Assembly: GCF_000938255.1 (NCBI RefSeq) | Contig: NZ_JYMR01000052.1 | Coordinates: 496,001-560,000 of the forward strand | DNA from: Bradyrhizobium sp. LTSP849 | GTDB taxonomy: Bacteria > Pseudomonadota > Alphaproteobacteria > Rhizobiales > Xanthobacteraceae | Length of the DNA: 64,000 nucleotides | Direction of reading: 5' to 3' | Shown here: positions 44,864-52,612 of the stretch, piece by piece | Layout of the letters: the number at the start of each line of letters is the position of its first letter | How positions within the stretch are numbered: position 1 is the stretch's first letter | Made by a program: the position numbers and the translations under genes | Notes under the pieces: generated by a model | Told to the model about the DNA's origin: nothing | Database searches by the model: none | The model's input: only the letters and a program-made list of their open reading frames with translations

Positions 44864-45685
44864 TCAGAGCAGGAATGCCAGCGCCGCTTCGCAGCGCTCT
44901 TCGACCTTGAGCGTCAGAAGATCGTCGGCACGGGTGCGCCCGAGATTGACCGCCGCGATCGGGATCTGCCGCTGCGCGGCAGCCTGCACGAAGCGGAATC
45001 CGGAATAGACCATCAGCGATGAGCCGACGATCAGCATGGCATCGGCCTGCGCCAGATGATCCTGCGCGGTGGCGACGATGTCGCGCGGCACGTTCTCGCC
45101 GAAGAACACGACGTCGGGCTTGAGGATGCCGCCGCAGGACTCGCAGGCCGGCACATTGAAGGACGAGAAATCCGCATGCTCCAGATCGGCGTCGCCATCC
45201 GGCGCATCCGCGGCATCGAGCGTCAGCCATTCGGCATTGGCGCTGCCAAGCGTCTCCTGAAATTCGTTGCGCGGCGTCTTGCGGCCGCATCCCATGCAGC
45301 GGACAAGATCGAGCCGGCCGTGCAGATCAATCACCTGCCGGTGGCCGGCGGATTGATGCAGCCGGTCGACGTTCTGGGTCAGCAGCATCTCGCAGCGACC
45401 GTTGGCCTCGATACGAGCGAGCGCATGATGCGCATCGTTCGGCCGGGCCTGGCCGAACCGCCGCCAGCCGATCAGGCTGCGCGCCCAATAGCGTTGCCTC
45501 GTATGTTCTTCCGACATGAAGGCCTGGAAGTTGACCGGCTGGGTTCGCTTCCAGTTGCCGTGGCTGTCGCGATAGTCGGGAATGCCCGAATTGGTGCTGC
45601 AACCGGCGCCGGTCAGCACGAACAGACGCTCGTGCCGGTCGACGAAATCCTGGAGCGGGTGGTTTGCCAGCGGAGCATTTGTCAT
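44864..45685 (-). CDS. cobB: Sir2-family NAD-dependent protein deacetylase
   Basis: A protein of 273 residues: GAGCSTNSGIPDYRD binds NAD, TQNVDRLHQSAGH and DLHGRLDLVRC provide the catalytic His, and the zinc Cys come from CMGCGRKTPR and CESCGGILKPDVVFFGENVP. Removes acetyl (or other acyl) groups from lysines, for example of acetyl-CoA synthetase. The start at 45685 lies before TNAPLANHPLQDFV; an extra upstream Met is nine residues earlier. Stands alone on the strand. Confidence 0.93.
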   Translation of the reverse strand: MTNAPLANHPLQDFVDRHERLFVLTGAGCSTNSGIPDYRDSHGNWKRTQPVNFQAFMSEEHTRQRYWARSLIGWRRFGQARPNDAHHALARIEANGRCEMLLTQNVDRLHQSAGHRQVIDLHGRLDLVRCMGCGRKTPRNEFQETLGSANAEWLTLDAADAPDGDADLEHADFSSFNVPACESCGGILKPDVVFFGENVPRDIVATAQDHLAQADAMLIVGSSLMVYSGFRFVQAAAQRQIPIAAVNLGRTRADDLLTLKVEERCEAALAFLL

Positions 45686-45822
45686 GGCGCAGATGTAGTC
45701 TGTGCCGGCCACTTTTGCCAGATCAGGCGCGCTCAGGCGGTTCGAAGCCGGCGATCAGATTCGCGAAGTGAAATCGGGATCGACCGTCTCTTTGAGACAT
45801 CCGCATCACCCTTGCATTCCGA

Positions 45823-46434
45823 TCATTGCGTTGGCTGTTTGGAAGGCACGCCCGGTTTCGGCGGCGCAGCCTGCTTCTGCGAGACCACCGCCTTGCCTTG
45901 AGGAGACTCGGGCGCGGCAGGTGCCACCGGGGCGGATTGGCCGACCGACAGCGACACGCCGAACACGCGCCATTGTCCTTCGACCGGCGCAAACAACAAT
46001 TCGAAATTCACCTGCGACGGCACCGATGGAAAAAATCCGGCCATATGCAACAGACCGTTCGGCTCGATCTGCGGCAGCAGTGACAATTGCGGATCGATGA
46101 CGGTAACGCCGGAGAGGTCGAGCTTGTCGCCGCGCTGCTTGGCGAAAATTTCAGCAAGCCGCGCGGCGTTGTTGACCTGAAAGCCGGGGGCACCGAGATC
46201 GCGCAGCACGGTATAGTTGCCGGTCTTGTTGGCCTGGTCGAGCGCGAGCAGCGTCGACCGTATCAGCATGAGCACGCCATTGCGGTCGATGTTGGCGGGC
46301 TTTGGTGCCGCCTGCTGCTGCGGCATCTGTTGCTGCTGCGGCGGCGTCTGCTGCGCGGAGGTCGTCACCACGCCCAGGATCAGCAGCCCGAGAATCACAA
46401 GCCCGAGGCCCGCACTCACCCAACGCAGCGTCAT
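45823..46434 (-). CDS. Hypothetical membrane-anchored or secreted protein
   Basis: A protein of about 203 residues: hydrophobic N-terminus (VSAGLGLVILGLLILGVVTTSA) and a Gln/Pro-rich stretch (QQTPPQQQQMPQQQ), then an NTF2-like-looking domain (VLMLIRSTLLALDQANKTGNYTVLRDLGAPGFQVNNAARLAEIFAKQR, VTVIDPQLSLLPQIEPNGLLHMAGFFPSVPSQVNFELLFAPVEGQWRVFGVSLSV) and a Pro/Lys/Gln-rich tail. The folded part may bind a small ligand or a partner in the periplasm, but this is not shown. Another ATG 9 nt upstream is possible; the ribosome site is weak. No family recognised. Confidence 0.65.
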   Translation of the reverse strand: MTLRWVSAGLGLVILGLLILGVVTTSAQQTPPQQQQMPQQQAAPKPANIDRNGVLMLIRSTLLALDQANKTGNYTVLRDLGAPGFQVNNAARLAEIFAKQRGDKLDLSGVTVIDPQLSLLPQIEPNGLLHMAGFFPSVPSQVNFELLFAPVEGQWRVFGVSLSVGQSAPVAPAAPESPQGKAVVSQKQAAPPKPGVPSKQPTQ

Positions 46435-46759
46435 GCGAACCATTCTTCCGAGCAGCCGATTGCCGAATATGCGGCAGTTCCCTGTTTCATCGGCATATTC
46501 TCGCCGCTGCGAATGTGGGCCAGGGCGACGGGCTGAACATCAACCGTTCGGCTGAAGTCGCAGCATTGCCGGTCGCTGGCAGCCGCTTTTCGTCGGGCTG
46601 TTGCGGGAATGCATCAGGAATGGCGCCAGCAATTCTGCAACACCTGGCGGAAAACCAACGGTCGCATGGTGGTATCGAGACGCCCTCAACCCAACGGTTG
46701 ATGCACCATTGGCGTGCTTTCCTCACGTTGGCGTCAATAATGAATGGGGCGCTTAAACA
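46435..46759. other. Gene-free region upstream of the YadA-like gene
   Basis: Contains GAATATGC (46465-46472) and GCATATTC (46493-46500), an exact 8-bp inverted repeat with a 20-bp spacer, which may be an operator or a hairpin. No further coding frame is convincing on either strand. Confidence 0.5.
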
Positions 46760-47830
46760 ATGTCATTCCGGTTGCTTGGCGGACTGAACGATGCACGTCT
46801 TCCTGAACTCAAGGGCGCGCGGCGCGGACCGCGCCTCGCGACCTTCGTCCACCGCTTGATATCCGCAAGTTTCGTCCTCGCGGCCGCGGCGGCCCCGCTA
46901 CTGGCGGTCGGTGAGGCAGCGGCCGCCGACTACGCCGCGGGTGGTGGCGTGAACAACGGCCCTGCCGGTAACGCGACTGCGGTGGGAAGCCTTGCCTCTA
47001 CGAACGGCAATGCTGCAGCAGCCTACGGTGAACAGGCCAACGCAGACGGCTCTGCTGCCACGGCGATCGGTCAGTTCAGCCACGCAACCGGCTTGATCGC
47101 CACGGCAATCGGCGGCAACACGGTGGCCACTGGAGCCGACGCCACCGCACTCGGCAGCCAGGCTAGCGCGATCGGCGACAACGCGACTGCGACCGGCTTT
47201 TTCAGCAATGCGACCGGCCTGAACGCAACCGCGACGGGCGTCCTCAGCAAGGCGACCGGCGACAACGCAACCGCAACGGGCTCTTCCAGCCAGGCGATTG
47301 GAATCAACGCAACGGCTATGGGCGCAAATAGCGTTGCCAACGGCGCGACTGCGAGTGCTTTTGGAGCCGGGGCGCAGGCGCTGGGGTCAAACTCGGTCGC
47401 GATTGGCGCAAATTCGGTGGCGAGCGCTCCCAACACGGTGTCGTTCGGCACGGCCGGCAATGAGCGCCGGCTGACCAACGTCGCCGCCGGCATCAATGCG
47501 ACGGACGCCGTCAACATGAGCCAGCTGAGCAGCATGTCCTCGGGCTTCCAATCGCAGCTCTCCGGGCTGCAGTCACAGATCTGGAATAACCAAACAGAGG
47601 CACGCCGTGGCATCGCGGCGGCTGTTGCGACCGCCAGCGCCCCGATGCCGTCGGCACCGGGCAAGACCACCTGGCAGATGCGTGGCTCGGTCTATCACGG
47701 CGAAGGCGGCTTCGGTTTCGGCTTCGCCCATCGGCTCAACACCGCCATGCCGCTCAGCGTGGTCGGCGGCTACGGCAATGGCGGGGGCACGGAGCACACC
47801 GCCTATCTGGGCCTCGGTGGCGAGTTCTAA
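46760..47830 (+). CDS. YadA-like trimeric autotransporter adhesin
   Basis: A protein of 356 residues. A long signal-like N-terminus (residues 25-57, ending VGEAAAAD), then about ten YadA/Hia-head repeats of 14 residues (SAATAIGQFSHATGL, ATALGSQASAIGD, NATATGVLSKATGD), the neck GNERRLTNVAAGINATDAVNMSQL, a coiled stalk and the membrane anchor (TTWQMRGSVYHGEGGFGFGFAHRL... ending in F). Trimers insert in the outer membrane and present an adhesive head. Small for the family, with a short stalk. No ribosome site of the strong type, no partner genes. Confidence 0.88.
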   Translation: MSFRLLGGLNDARLPELKGARRGPRLATFVHRLISASFVLAAAAAPLLAVGEAAAADYAAGGGVNNGPAGNATAVGSLASTNGNAAAAYGEQANADGSAATAIGQFSHATGLIATAIGGNTVATGADATALGSQASAIGDNATATGFFSNATGLNATATGVLSKATGDNATATGSSSQAIGINATAMGANSVANGATASAFGAGAQALGSNSVAIGANSVASAPNTVSFGTAGNERRLTNVAAGINATDAVNMSQLSSMSSGFQSQLSGLQSQIWNNQTEARRGIAAAVATASAPMPSAPGKTTWQMRGSVYHGEGGFGFGFAHRLNTAMPLSVVGGYGNGGGTEHTAYLGLGGEF

Positions 47831-47934
47831 CGCACGAGCGAAGGCGTCACGAAGGCAGGCGGGGAGGCTCCGGGGAGATCGGAATGCACCTCACGGGCGC
47901 AGAATGACTGACGGACGCGCCTGCGCATCACCCG

Positions 47935-48339
47935 TCAGACCTTGTGGGGACCGACGTCATGCTTGTGCTTGTGAAGAAACCGGGCAAGCTGCCCGCGGAG
48001 CGCCGCTGTCTCGAGCAACGTTCCCACCGACCCGGCGGTGTCGAAAATCTCCCGCTGAAGCGTCGTCGGCAAGGAATTCCATTGCATGATGATGGCCGCG
48101 CCGAGACACCGCAAGACATGCTCTTCTTCCGCGATCAGGGCTGCACCGCGCGAACGCTCCGCCTCCCCGGCGTTGACTGCATCCACGTAGTTCTCCGCAA
48201 GGACCTGCTCGTTGTCCGCGCGCGATACGAGGCTGTCCTGTAGTTTCTCAAATTTGCGGGTATCGTCCTTGCCGGACGAACTCCTGGCCAGTTCGCCGTA
48301 CGCGGCCGCTTTTGCACGATACTGTAAGAACTTAAACAT
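47935..48339 (-). CDS. Hypothetical small helical protein
   Basis: A protein of 134 residues: MFKFLQYRAKAAAYGELAR, then KFEKLQDSLVSRADNEQVLAENYVDAVN and EEEHVLRCLGAAIIMQWNSLPTTLQREIFDTAG. It is mostly helical and cytoplasmic. The ribosome site AAGGAGGCCGC fixes the start at 48339; a longer frame reading upstream is noise. No family is recognised with confidence. It lies 50 bp downstream of the HWE-type kinase gene on the same strand and may share its transcript. Confidence 0.6.
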   Translation of the reverse strand: MFKFLQYRAKAAAYGELARSSSGKDDTRKFEKLQDSLVSRADNEQVLAENYVDAVNAGEAERSRGAALIAEEEHVLRCLGAAIIMQWNSLPTTLQREIFDTAGSVGTLLETAALRGQLARFLHKHKHDVGPHKV

Positions 48340-48389
48340 GCGGCCTCCTTCGTTGAAACTCTCCGCGTACCCAACCTGCCACTTGCAGA

Positions 48390-49169
48390 CTATGCCGGCG
48401 TCGGGACGCTCAGAGAAACCTGTGGAACGTCGAACCTGTACGCGAAGCCCCGCTCCGCATAGGTCAATTGCACGTTGCCCTGGAGTTGACGGCCAAGCGT
48501 CTCGATCAATTTCGTTCCGAAGCTGCGCTTTGCGGGCGGCTGGATCAACGGACCATCCTTCTCGGTCCAGGTCAGGTGCAAACGTTGCGTCTGCTGATCG
48601 ACCGTCCAGTGGAGATCGACACGCCCCTTTGGGACCGAAAAGGCGCCATATTTCGTGGCGTTCGTGCAAAGCTCGTTGAGCGTCATCGCGACGGCGATCA
48701 CCGCACCCGAATTGATCCGGATATCGGGTCCTGAAATCGAGAACTTCGGCTCATTGCGATCATCGAAAGCTTCAATGGCGCTGCGGACGACCGCACCGAG
48801 ATCCGCGTTGGCCCATCTTGTCTGCAAGAGGAGATCGTGTGCCCGGCCGAGTGCCAATAGCCGGCCCTCGATGGCCTGCTGCGCGTGGTCTGCGCCCTGC
48901 ACGCTACGCAGGCTCTGCGAGACGATGGCCGAAACGGTCGCAAGTGTATTCTTGACGCGATGGTGCAGCTCCTCAAGCATCAATTTCTGCAGCTTGTCGG
49001 ACGTCTCTCGCTCTCTGGCGTCGATGCCCGCCCTGGCAAGCAGATCACTCGTATTGATTTCGGCCTGGGCGAGGAGAAGCCGCAAGCTTACATTCTCTGC
49101 CGCCAGAGCGTCCTCGTACGATTCTGTGCCGCCGGGGTGCTGGCCGGTACGGAGATCGATTTCGAGCAT
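48390..49169 (-). CDS. HisKA_2/HWE-type sensor histidine kinase
   Basis: A protein of 259 residues: a short N-terminal coiled part (AAENVSLRLLLAQAEINTSDLLARAG), then LQKLMLEELHHRVKNTLATVSAIVSQSLRS, with the phospho-accepting His in ELHHRVKN, and the ATP-binding core with LNELCTNATKYGAFS (N box) and RSFGTKLIETLGRQLQG (G boxes). Such kinases phosphorylate orphan response regulators, often in the general stress pathway. No sensor domain of its own apart from the N-terminal coil and no response regulator in the window. Confidence 0.92.
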   Translation of the reverse strand: MLEIDLRTGQHPGGTESYEDALAAENVSLRLLLAQAEINTSDLLARAGIDARERETSDKLQKLMLEELHHRVKNTLATVSAIVSQSLRSVQGADHAQQAIEGRLLALGRAHDLLLQTRWANADLGAVVRSAIEAFDDRNEPKFSISGPDIRINSGAVIAVAMTLNELCTNATKYGAFSVPKGRVDLHWTVDQQTQRLHLTWTEKDGPLIQPPAKRSFGTKLIETLGRQLQGNVQLTYAERGFAYRFDVPQVSLSVPTPA

Positions 49170-49180
49170 TGGCGACTATA

Positions 49181-49447
49181 TCACCTCGGTTGCTGCCGGT
49201 CAGCGGCATCATCATTTTGCTTGCGTTGCTTCGTTGCCGAGAAATACGCGAGAATTTCGGCGGCGTTTCCAAGGATCGCGGCGCTGCGCATGGCCGCCGC
49301 GCGCTTGTCTCCTGACGGCATCTCGCGAGCTCTACCGAGGGCGTCGATCGCCTTGGAATTGAGCTCGCAAGCCAAAAACGACTGGACTGGGTCCAATGAG
49401 GTGCCTGCCTGATCCGACGGCGACGGCGCGCCGAAACCGACTACCAT
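49181..49447 (-). CDS. Small hypothetical protein upstream of the kinase
   Basis: An 88-residue frame with a helical, Ala-rich C-terminal part (NSKAIDALGRAREMPSGDKRAAAMRSAAILGNAAEILAYFSA). Its ATG overlaps the stop codon of the TM micro-ORF by 7 nt (ATGGTAG), a translational-coupling arrangement that supports both. Its stop lies 12 bp before the kinase start, so the three genes are probably one transcript. No family recognised. Confidence 0.5.
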   Translation of the reverse strand: MVVGFGAPSPSDQAGTSLDPVQSFLACELNSKAIDALGRAREMPSGDKRAAAMRSAAILGNAAEILAYFSATKQRKQNDDAADRQQPR

Positions 49448-49548
49448 TGGATCAGCAATGAAGCGACGACCAACAGCACAAAGAAGGCGGGCAGCAATAC
49501 CGGAGGTACGAGCCACGCGCGAAGATTGAATCCAGGGGAATCCGACAT
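49441..49548 (-). CDS. 35-residue transmembrane micro-ORF
   Basis: MSDSPGFNLRAWL, then a hydrophobic segment VPPVLLPAFFVLLVVASLLIQ and stop. GAGGCGG lies 7 nt upstream. Its stop codon overlaps the start of the following 88-residue frame. Good coding signals for a one-helix inner-membrane peptide. Confidence 0.5.
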   Translation of the reverse strand: MSDSPGFNLRAWLVPPVLLPAFFVLLVVASLLIQW

Positions 49549-49919
49549 AAAGGCCGCCTCTTGGTCGCGGCGGGAGCGCAAAGCTCACAGTCACCGATAA
49601 CAGCCGAGGGGCGCGCGGTGATGCCCTCGATATGGTCACCTTCCGCCGAATAGCGAGGCCCGGTAGAAACTATTTGTCACGATAAGCATCGAACCGGGTT
49701 ATAACCCGGTTGCCAAATCATCATTTGAAGCAAGCGCAACCGCTTCATTCCACCGTCTCTATCCTTCGCCGAAGGGCTTTCCGGCGCCAGATTTTGTCGG
49801 CGTCTCGACGAAGCGTCTGTGGTCTTGACCTACGCAAGCCGAGTTTCGCCACCCAACGTGCCCTGGTTCAAACGGCGTAAAGCCGGCGCGTGGCACCTGC
49901 AAATTGATCGGTCCGAACC
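49549..49919. other. Gene-free region upstream of the DUF1488 gene
   Basis: No frame here has a good start and composition on both counts. It should hold the promoter of the kinase operon (minus) and of the DUF1488 gene (plus). No hairpin of note. Confidence 0.45.
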
Positions 49920-50180
49920 ATGATTGATTTTCCAAATCACAGCCGCTCCTATGATCGAACACGACGCGCCGTGCGGTTTTGGGGACACGACAGCGCCATC
50001 GAGGCCTCATTTTTCATAGAGGAAGGTGCCTTGAAGCGACTCCAGCCGGATGGTGCTTCCAACGAATTGGGCTTTCTGAACGCGTTTGATTCCCATCGCG
50101 ACCTGATATGTGCCGCCGCTGCCAAGGCGTATGTCCGCGGCAGCAGGGGCTCTTACAATTTGGTCGCGGGAGATTTTTGA
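49920..50180 (+). CDS. DUF1488-family protein
   Basis: An 86-residue protein: MIDFPNHSRSYDRTRRAVRFWGHDSAIEASFFIEEGALKRLQPDGASNELGFLNAFDSHRDLICAAAAKAYVRGSRGSYNLVAGDF is similar to DUF1488 from start to end. The central pattern FPNxSRSYD...RFWGHDSA is diagnostic. Function unknown; such proteins are abundant in rhizobia. No operon partner; the ribosome site is weak. Confidence 0.8.
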   Translation: MIDFPNHSRSYDRTRRAVRFWGHDSAIEASFFIEEGALKRLQPDGASNELGFLNAFDSHRDLICAAAAKAYVRGSRGSYNLVAGDF

Positions 50181-50228
50181 GCGATCCGCTCGGGCGTAGC
50201 GTGAGCAATCCACCATTAAGTTCACGCC

Positions 50229-51065
50229 CTAGCTCGCCCAGTTCTCCCGGAACTCGGGAAACAGCGTCAGGCCGCCGCAGGCATAGATGGTCTGGCCGGT
50301 GATGTAGCTCGCATCGTCCGAGGCAAGAAAGGCGAACACGGCGGCGATCTCTTCCGGCGTTCCGACGCGACCGAGCGGAATGTGGCTGGTGACGACGCCG
50401 CGCTTGTCGGCGTCGCCGGTCCAGGCCGCATTGATCGGCGTGTCGATTGCGCCGGGGCCTACCGCGTTGACGCGAATGCCGCGGCCGGCGAATTCCAGCG
50501 CCAGCGTGCGCGTCAGATTGGCCATGCCGCCCTTGCTGATCGCATAGGCGAGATAGCCGGGCTTCGGAATGATCTGGTGGACGCTCGAGCAGTTGATGAT
50601 GCTGCCGCCTCCGCCGCGCGCGACGAAATGCGCCAGCGCCTTCTGCGCGCAGATCACGGCGCCGTTGAGATTGACGTCGATGATGCGGCGATAGGTTTCA
50701 ACGTCGAGCGCATCGCTCGGCGATTCCCGCTGGAAGCCGGCATTGTTGACCAGGCAGTCGAGGCGCTTCCAGCGCGCCAGGATCGTGTCGAACATCGCGG
50801 CGATCTCGGTTTCGACCCCGACATCGGCCTTGACGATGACATGATCGAGCTTGCCGTGGCCACGGTCGCTCGATGCGGTGCGAGCGAGCGCGAGAGTCTC
50901 CTCGGCCTTCTCGGGATGGCCGAAATAATTGATGGCAACGGTCGCGCCTTCCTGGGCGAGCCGGATGGCAACGGCGCGCCCGATGCCTTGCGAGGCGCCG
51001 GTCACCAGCGCGTATTGGCCAACCAGGCGCGAGGGAAACAGGGTCGAACGATCGGTCTGCGTCAT
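50229..51065 (-). CDS. SDR-family oxidoreductase (glucose-1-dehydrogenase-like)
   Basis: A protein of 278 residues with TGASQGIG, NNAGF, catalytic YLAYAISKGGMANL (Tyr and Lys intact) and C-terminal PLGRVGTPEEIAAVFAFLASDDASYITGQTIYACGGLTL. Ribosome site GGAGAAAACCC fixes ATG at 51065. It lies 55 bp downstream of the NCS2 permease gene on the same strand, so it may act on the imported or related metabolite; that is inference. Confidence 0.88.
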   Translation of the reverse strand: MTQTDRSTLFPSRLVGQYALVTGASQGIGRAVAIRLAQEGATVAINYFGHPEKAEETLALARTASSDRGHGKLDHVIVKADVGVETEIAAMFDTILARWKRLDCLVNNAGFQRESPSDALDVETYRRIIDVNLNGAVICAQKALAHFVARGGGGSIINCSSVHQIIPKPGYLAYAISKGGMANLTRTLALEFAGRGIRVNAVGPGAIDTPINAAWTGDADKRGVVTSHIPLGRVGTPEEIAAVFAFLASDDASYITGQTIYACGGLTLFPEFRENWAS

Positions 51066-51119
51066 GGGTTTTCTCCGGAGTGCCTCATCATCGGCGGAAG
51101 GCGCGTTTTGTTCCATCCC

Positions 51120-52472
51120 TTATCGCATCCCTGGGATTCCCTCGGCGCGACGCGCGAGCGGCGAGGTCAGGATCTGATAGAGGATGATGGCGCCGAAGGT
51201 CGCGGTGCCGATGCCGCCGATCGTGAACGCGCCGAATTTGAGCGTGAGATCGCCGGCACCCGCGGTGAGCGCCACCGCGACGGTGATCAGGTTCGCCGGA
51301 TTTGCAAAGTCGACCTTGTTCTCGACCCAGATCCGGCCAGCCATCGCCGCGATCAACCCGAACAGCACGATCGAGAGGCCTCCAATGACGGGACCGGGGA
51401 TCGACAAGATCAGCGCGCCGAATTTCGGCGAGAAGCCGAGCAGGATCGACACAATGGCCGCGAAGGCAAACAGCAAAGTCGAATAGACCTTGGTCGCCGC
51501 CATGACGCCGATGTTCTCGGCATAGGTGGTGACGCCGGTGCCGCCGCCGCAGGCCGCCACGATCGTCGCAAGACTGTCGGCGAGCAGGGCACGGCCGAGA
51601 TAGCCATCAAGGCTCCGGCCCGTCATGGCACCAACGGCCTTGATATGACCGAGGTTCTCGGCGACGAGAATGATCGCGACCGGCGCGATCAGGACAATTG
51701 CATCGACATGGAAGCTCGGCGCAGTGAAGTTCGGCAGGCCGAGCCACGGCGCGGCCGAGAGTTGCGTGAAGTCAATCGGCGTGCCGAAGCCGAGGCCGTT
51801 CGCGAACAGCAAGACCAAAAGATATCCGCCGATCGCGCCGAGAATGATCGGCAGGCGGCGCCACAGACCGTGATGGGCAACGGCAACCATGCCGATGATC
51901 AGAACCGTCGCAAGCCCGATCCAGGTGTCGAACGCACCGGCGCTCACCGCCTTGACCGCCACGGGTGCGAGGTTGAGGCCGATCGCGGCGACCACAGCGC
52001 CGGTAACGGCCGGCGGCAGCAGCCTCTCGACCCAGCCCACGCCCGACCACATCACAATCAGCGCGATCACGCCGTACACTACGCCGGCTCCGACGATGCC
52101 GCCGAGCCCTACTGACAGGTTCGGATTCGGCCCATGCCCGGCATAACCGGTGGCGGCGATGACGACCGCGATGAACGCGAAGCTCGAGCCGAGATAGCTC
52201 GGCACGCGCCCCGCGACGATGACGAAGAAGATCAGTGTGCCGACGCCGGAGAACAGGACCGCAACATTGGGATCGAACCCCATCAGCAGCGGCGCGATGA
52301 TCGTCGAACCCGACATTGCGACGCAATGCTGGAGACCGGAGACGACGGTCTGGCCCCATGACAGCCGCTCCTCCGGCATGATCACGCCGGAGGTCTTCAG
52401 TTTCCAACGTGGAAAATAACCTTTTGAAGAACGGTCTTGCGCCCGCCCTTCGGAGCCGGTTGCTGTCGACAT
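51120..52472 (-). CDS. NCS2-family purine/pyrimidine permease (UraA/RutG type)
   Basis: A protein of 450 residues with about fourteen membrane segments. VSGLQHCVAMSGSTIIAPLLMGFDPNVAVLFSGVGTLIFF opens it; LVAENLGHIKAV and the substrate-binding helix GGGTGVTTYAENIGVMAATKVYST are the UraA-type signatures (Glu in YAENIG contacts the base). Proton-coupled uptake of uracil, xanthine or related bases is expected. Ribosome site GGGGGGAA before ATG 52472. Divergent from dctA over 140 bp that carries two overlapping dyads. Confidence 0.92.
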   Translation of the reverse strand: MSTATGSEGRAQDRSSKGYFPRWKLKTSGVIMPEERLSWGQTVVSGLQHCVAMSGSTIIAPLLMGFDPNVAVLFSGVGTLIFFVIVAGRVPSYLGSSFAFIAVVIAATGYAGHGPNPNLSVGLGGIVGAGVVYGVIALIVMWSGVGWVERLLPPAVTGAVVAAIGLNLAPVAVKAVSAGAFDTWIGLATVLIIGMVAVAHHGLWRRLPIILGAIGGYLLVLLFANGLGFGTPIDFTQLSAAPWLGLPNFTAPSFHVDAIVLIAPVAIILVAENLGHIKAVGAMTGRSLDGYLGRALLADSLATIVAACGGGTGVTTYAENIGVMAATKVYSTLLFAFAAIVSILLGFSPKFGALILSIPGPVIGGLSIVLFGLIAAMAGRIWVENKVDFANPANLITVAVALTAGAGDLTLKFGAFTIGGIGTATFGAIILYQILTSPLARRAEGIPGMR

Positions 52473-52521
52473 GTTCCCCCCGTTGCAGTGCAGCGATCAA
52501 TCTTCGTGCAAACAGACAAAA

Positions 52522-52570
52522 ATGTGATTGTCGCTTCTGCAGCGACCATCACATGATGCAAATCATGTGA
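52522..52570. promoter_or_regulatory. Two overlapping dyads between the NCS2 permease and dctA
   Basis: Dyad 1: ATGTGATTGTCGC (52522-52534) and GCGACCATCACAT (52542-52554), 13-bp arms with one mismatch, 7-bp centre. Dyad 2: TCACATGA (52549-52556) and TCATGTGA (52563-52570), perfect 8-bp arms with 6-bp centre. They overlap and lie 42-90 bp from the dctA start, so are candidate regulator sites for one or both promoters. Confidence 0.55.
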
Positions 52571-52612
52571 GATCCAAATTCTGCAAAATCAATGCGTTCC
52601 GGGGCATACACT

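Noticed and set aside
46930..47420. Regular repeats in the adhesin gene as a CRISPR-like array
   Set aside because: The units are in frame, diverged, and encode YadA head repeats.
48340..48669. Upstream extension of the small helical protein to 244 residues
   Set aside because: The added part overlaps the kinase gene on the same strand in another frame and lacks coding character; AAGGAGG marks the start at 48339.
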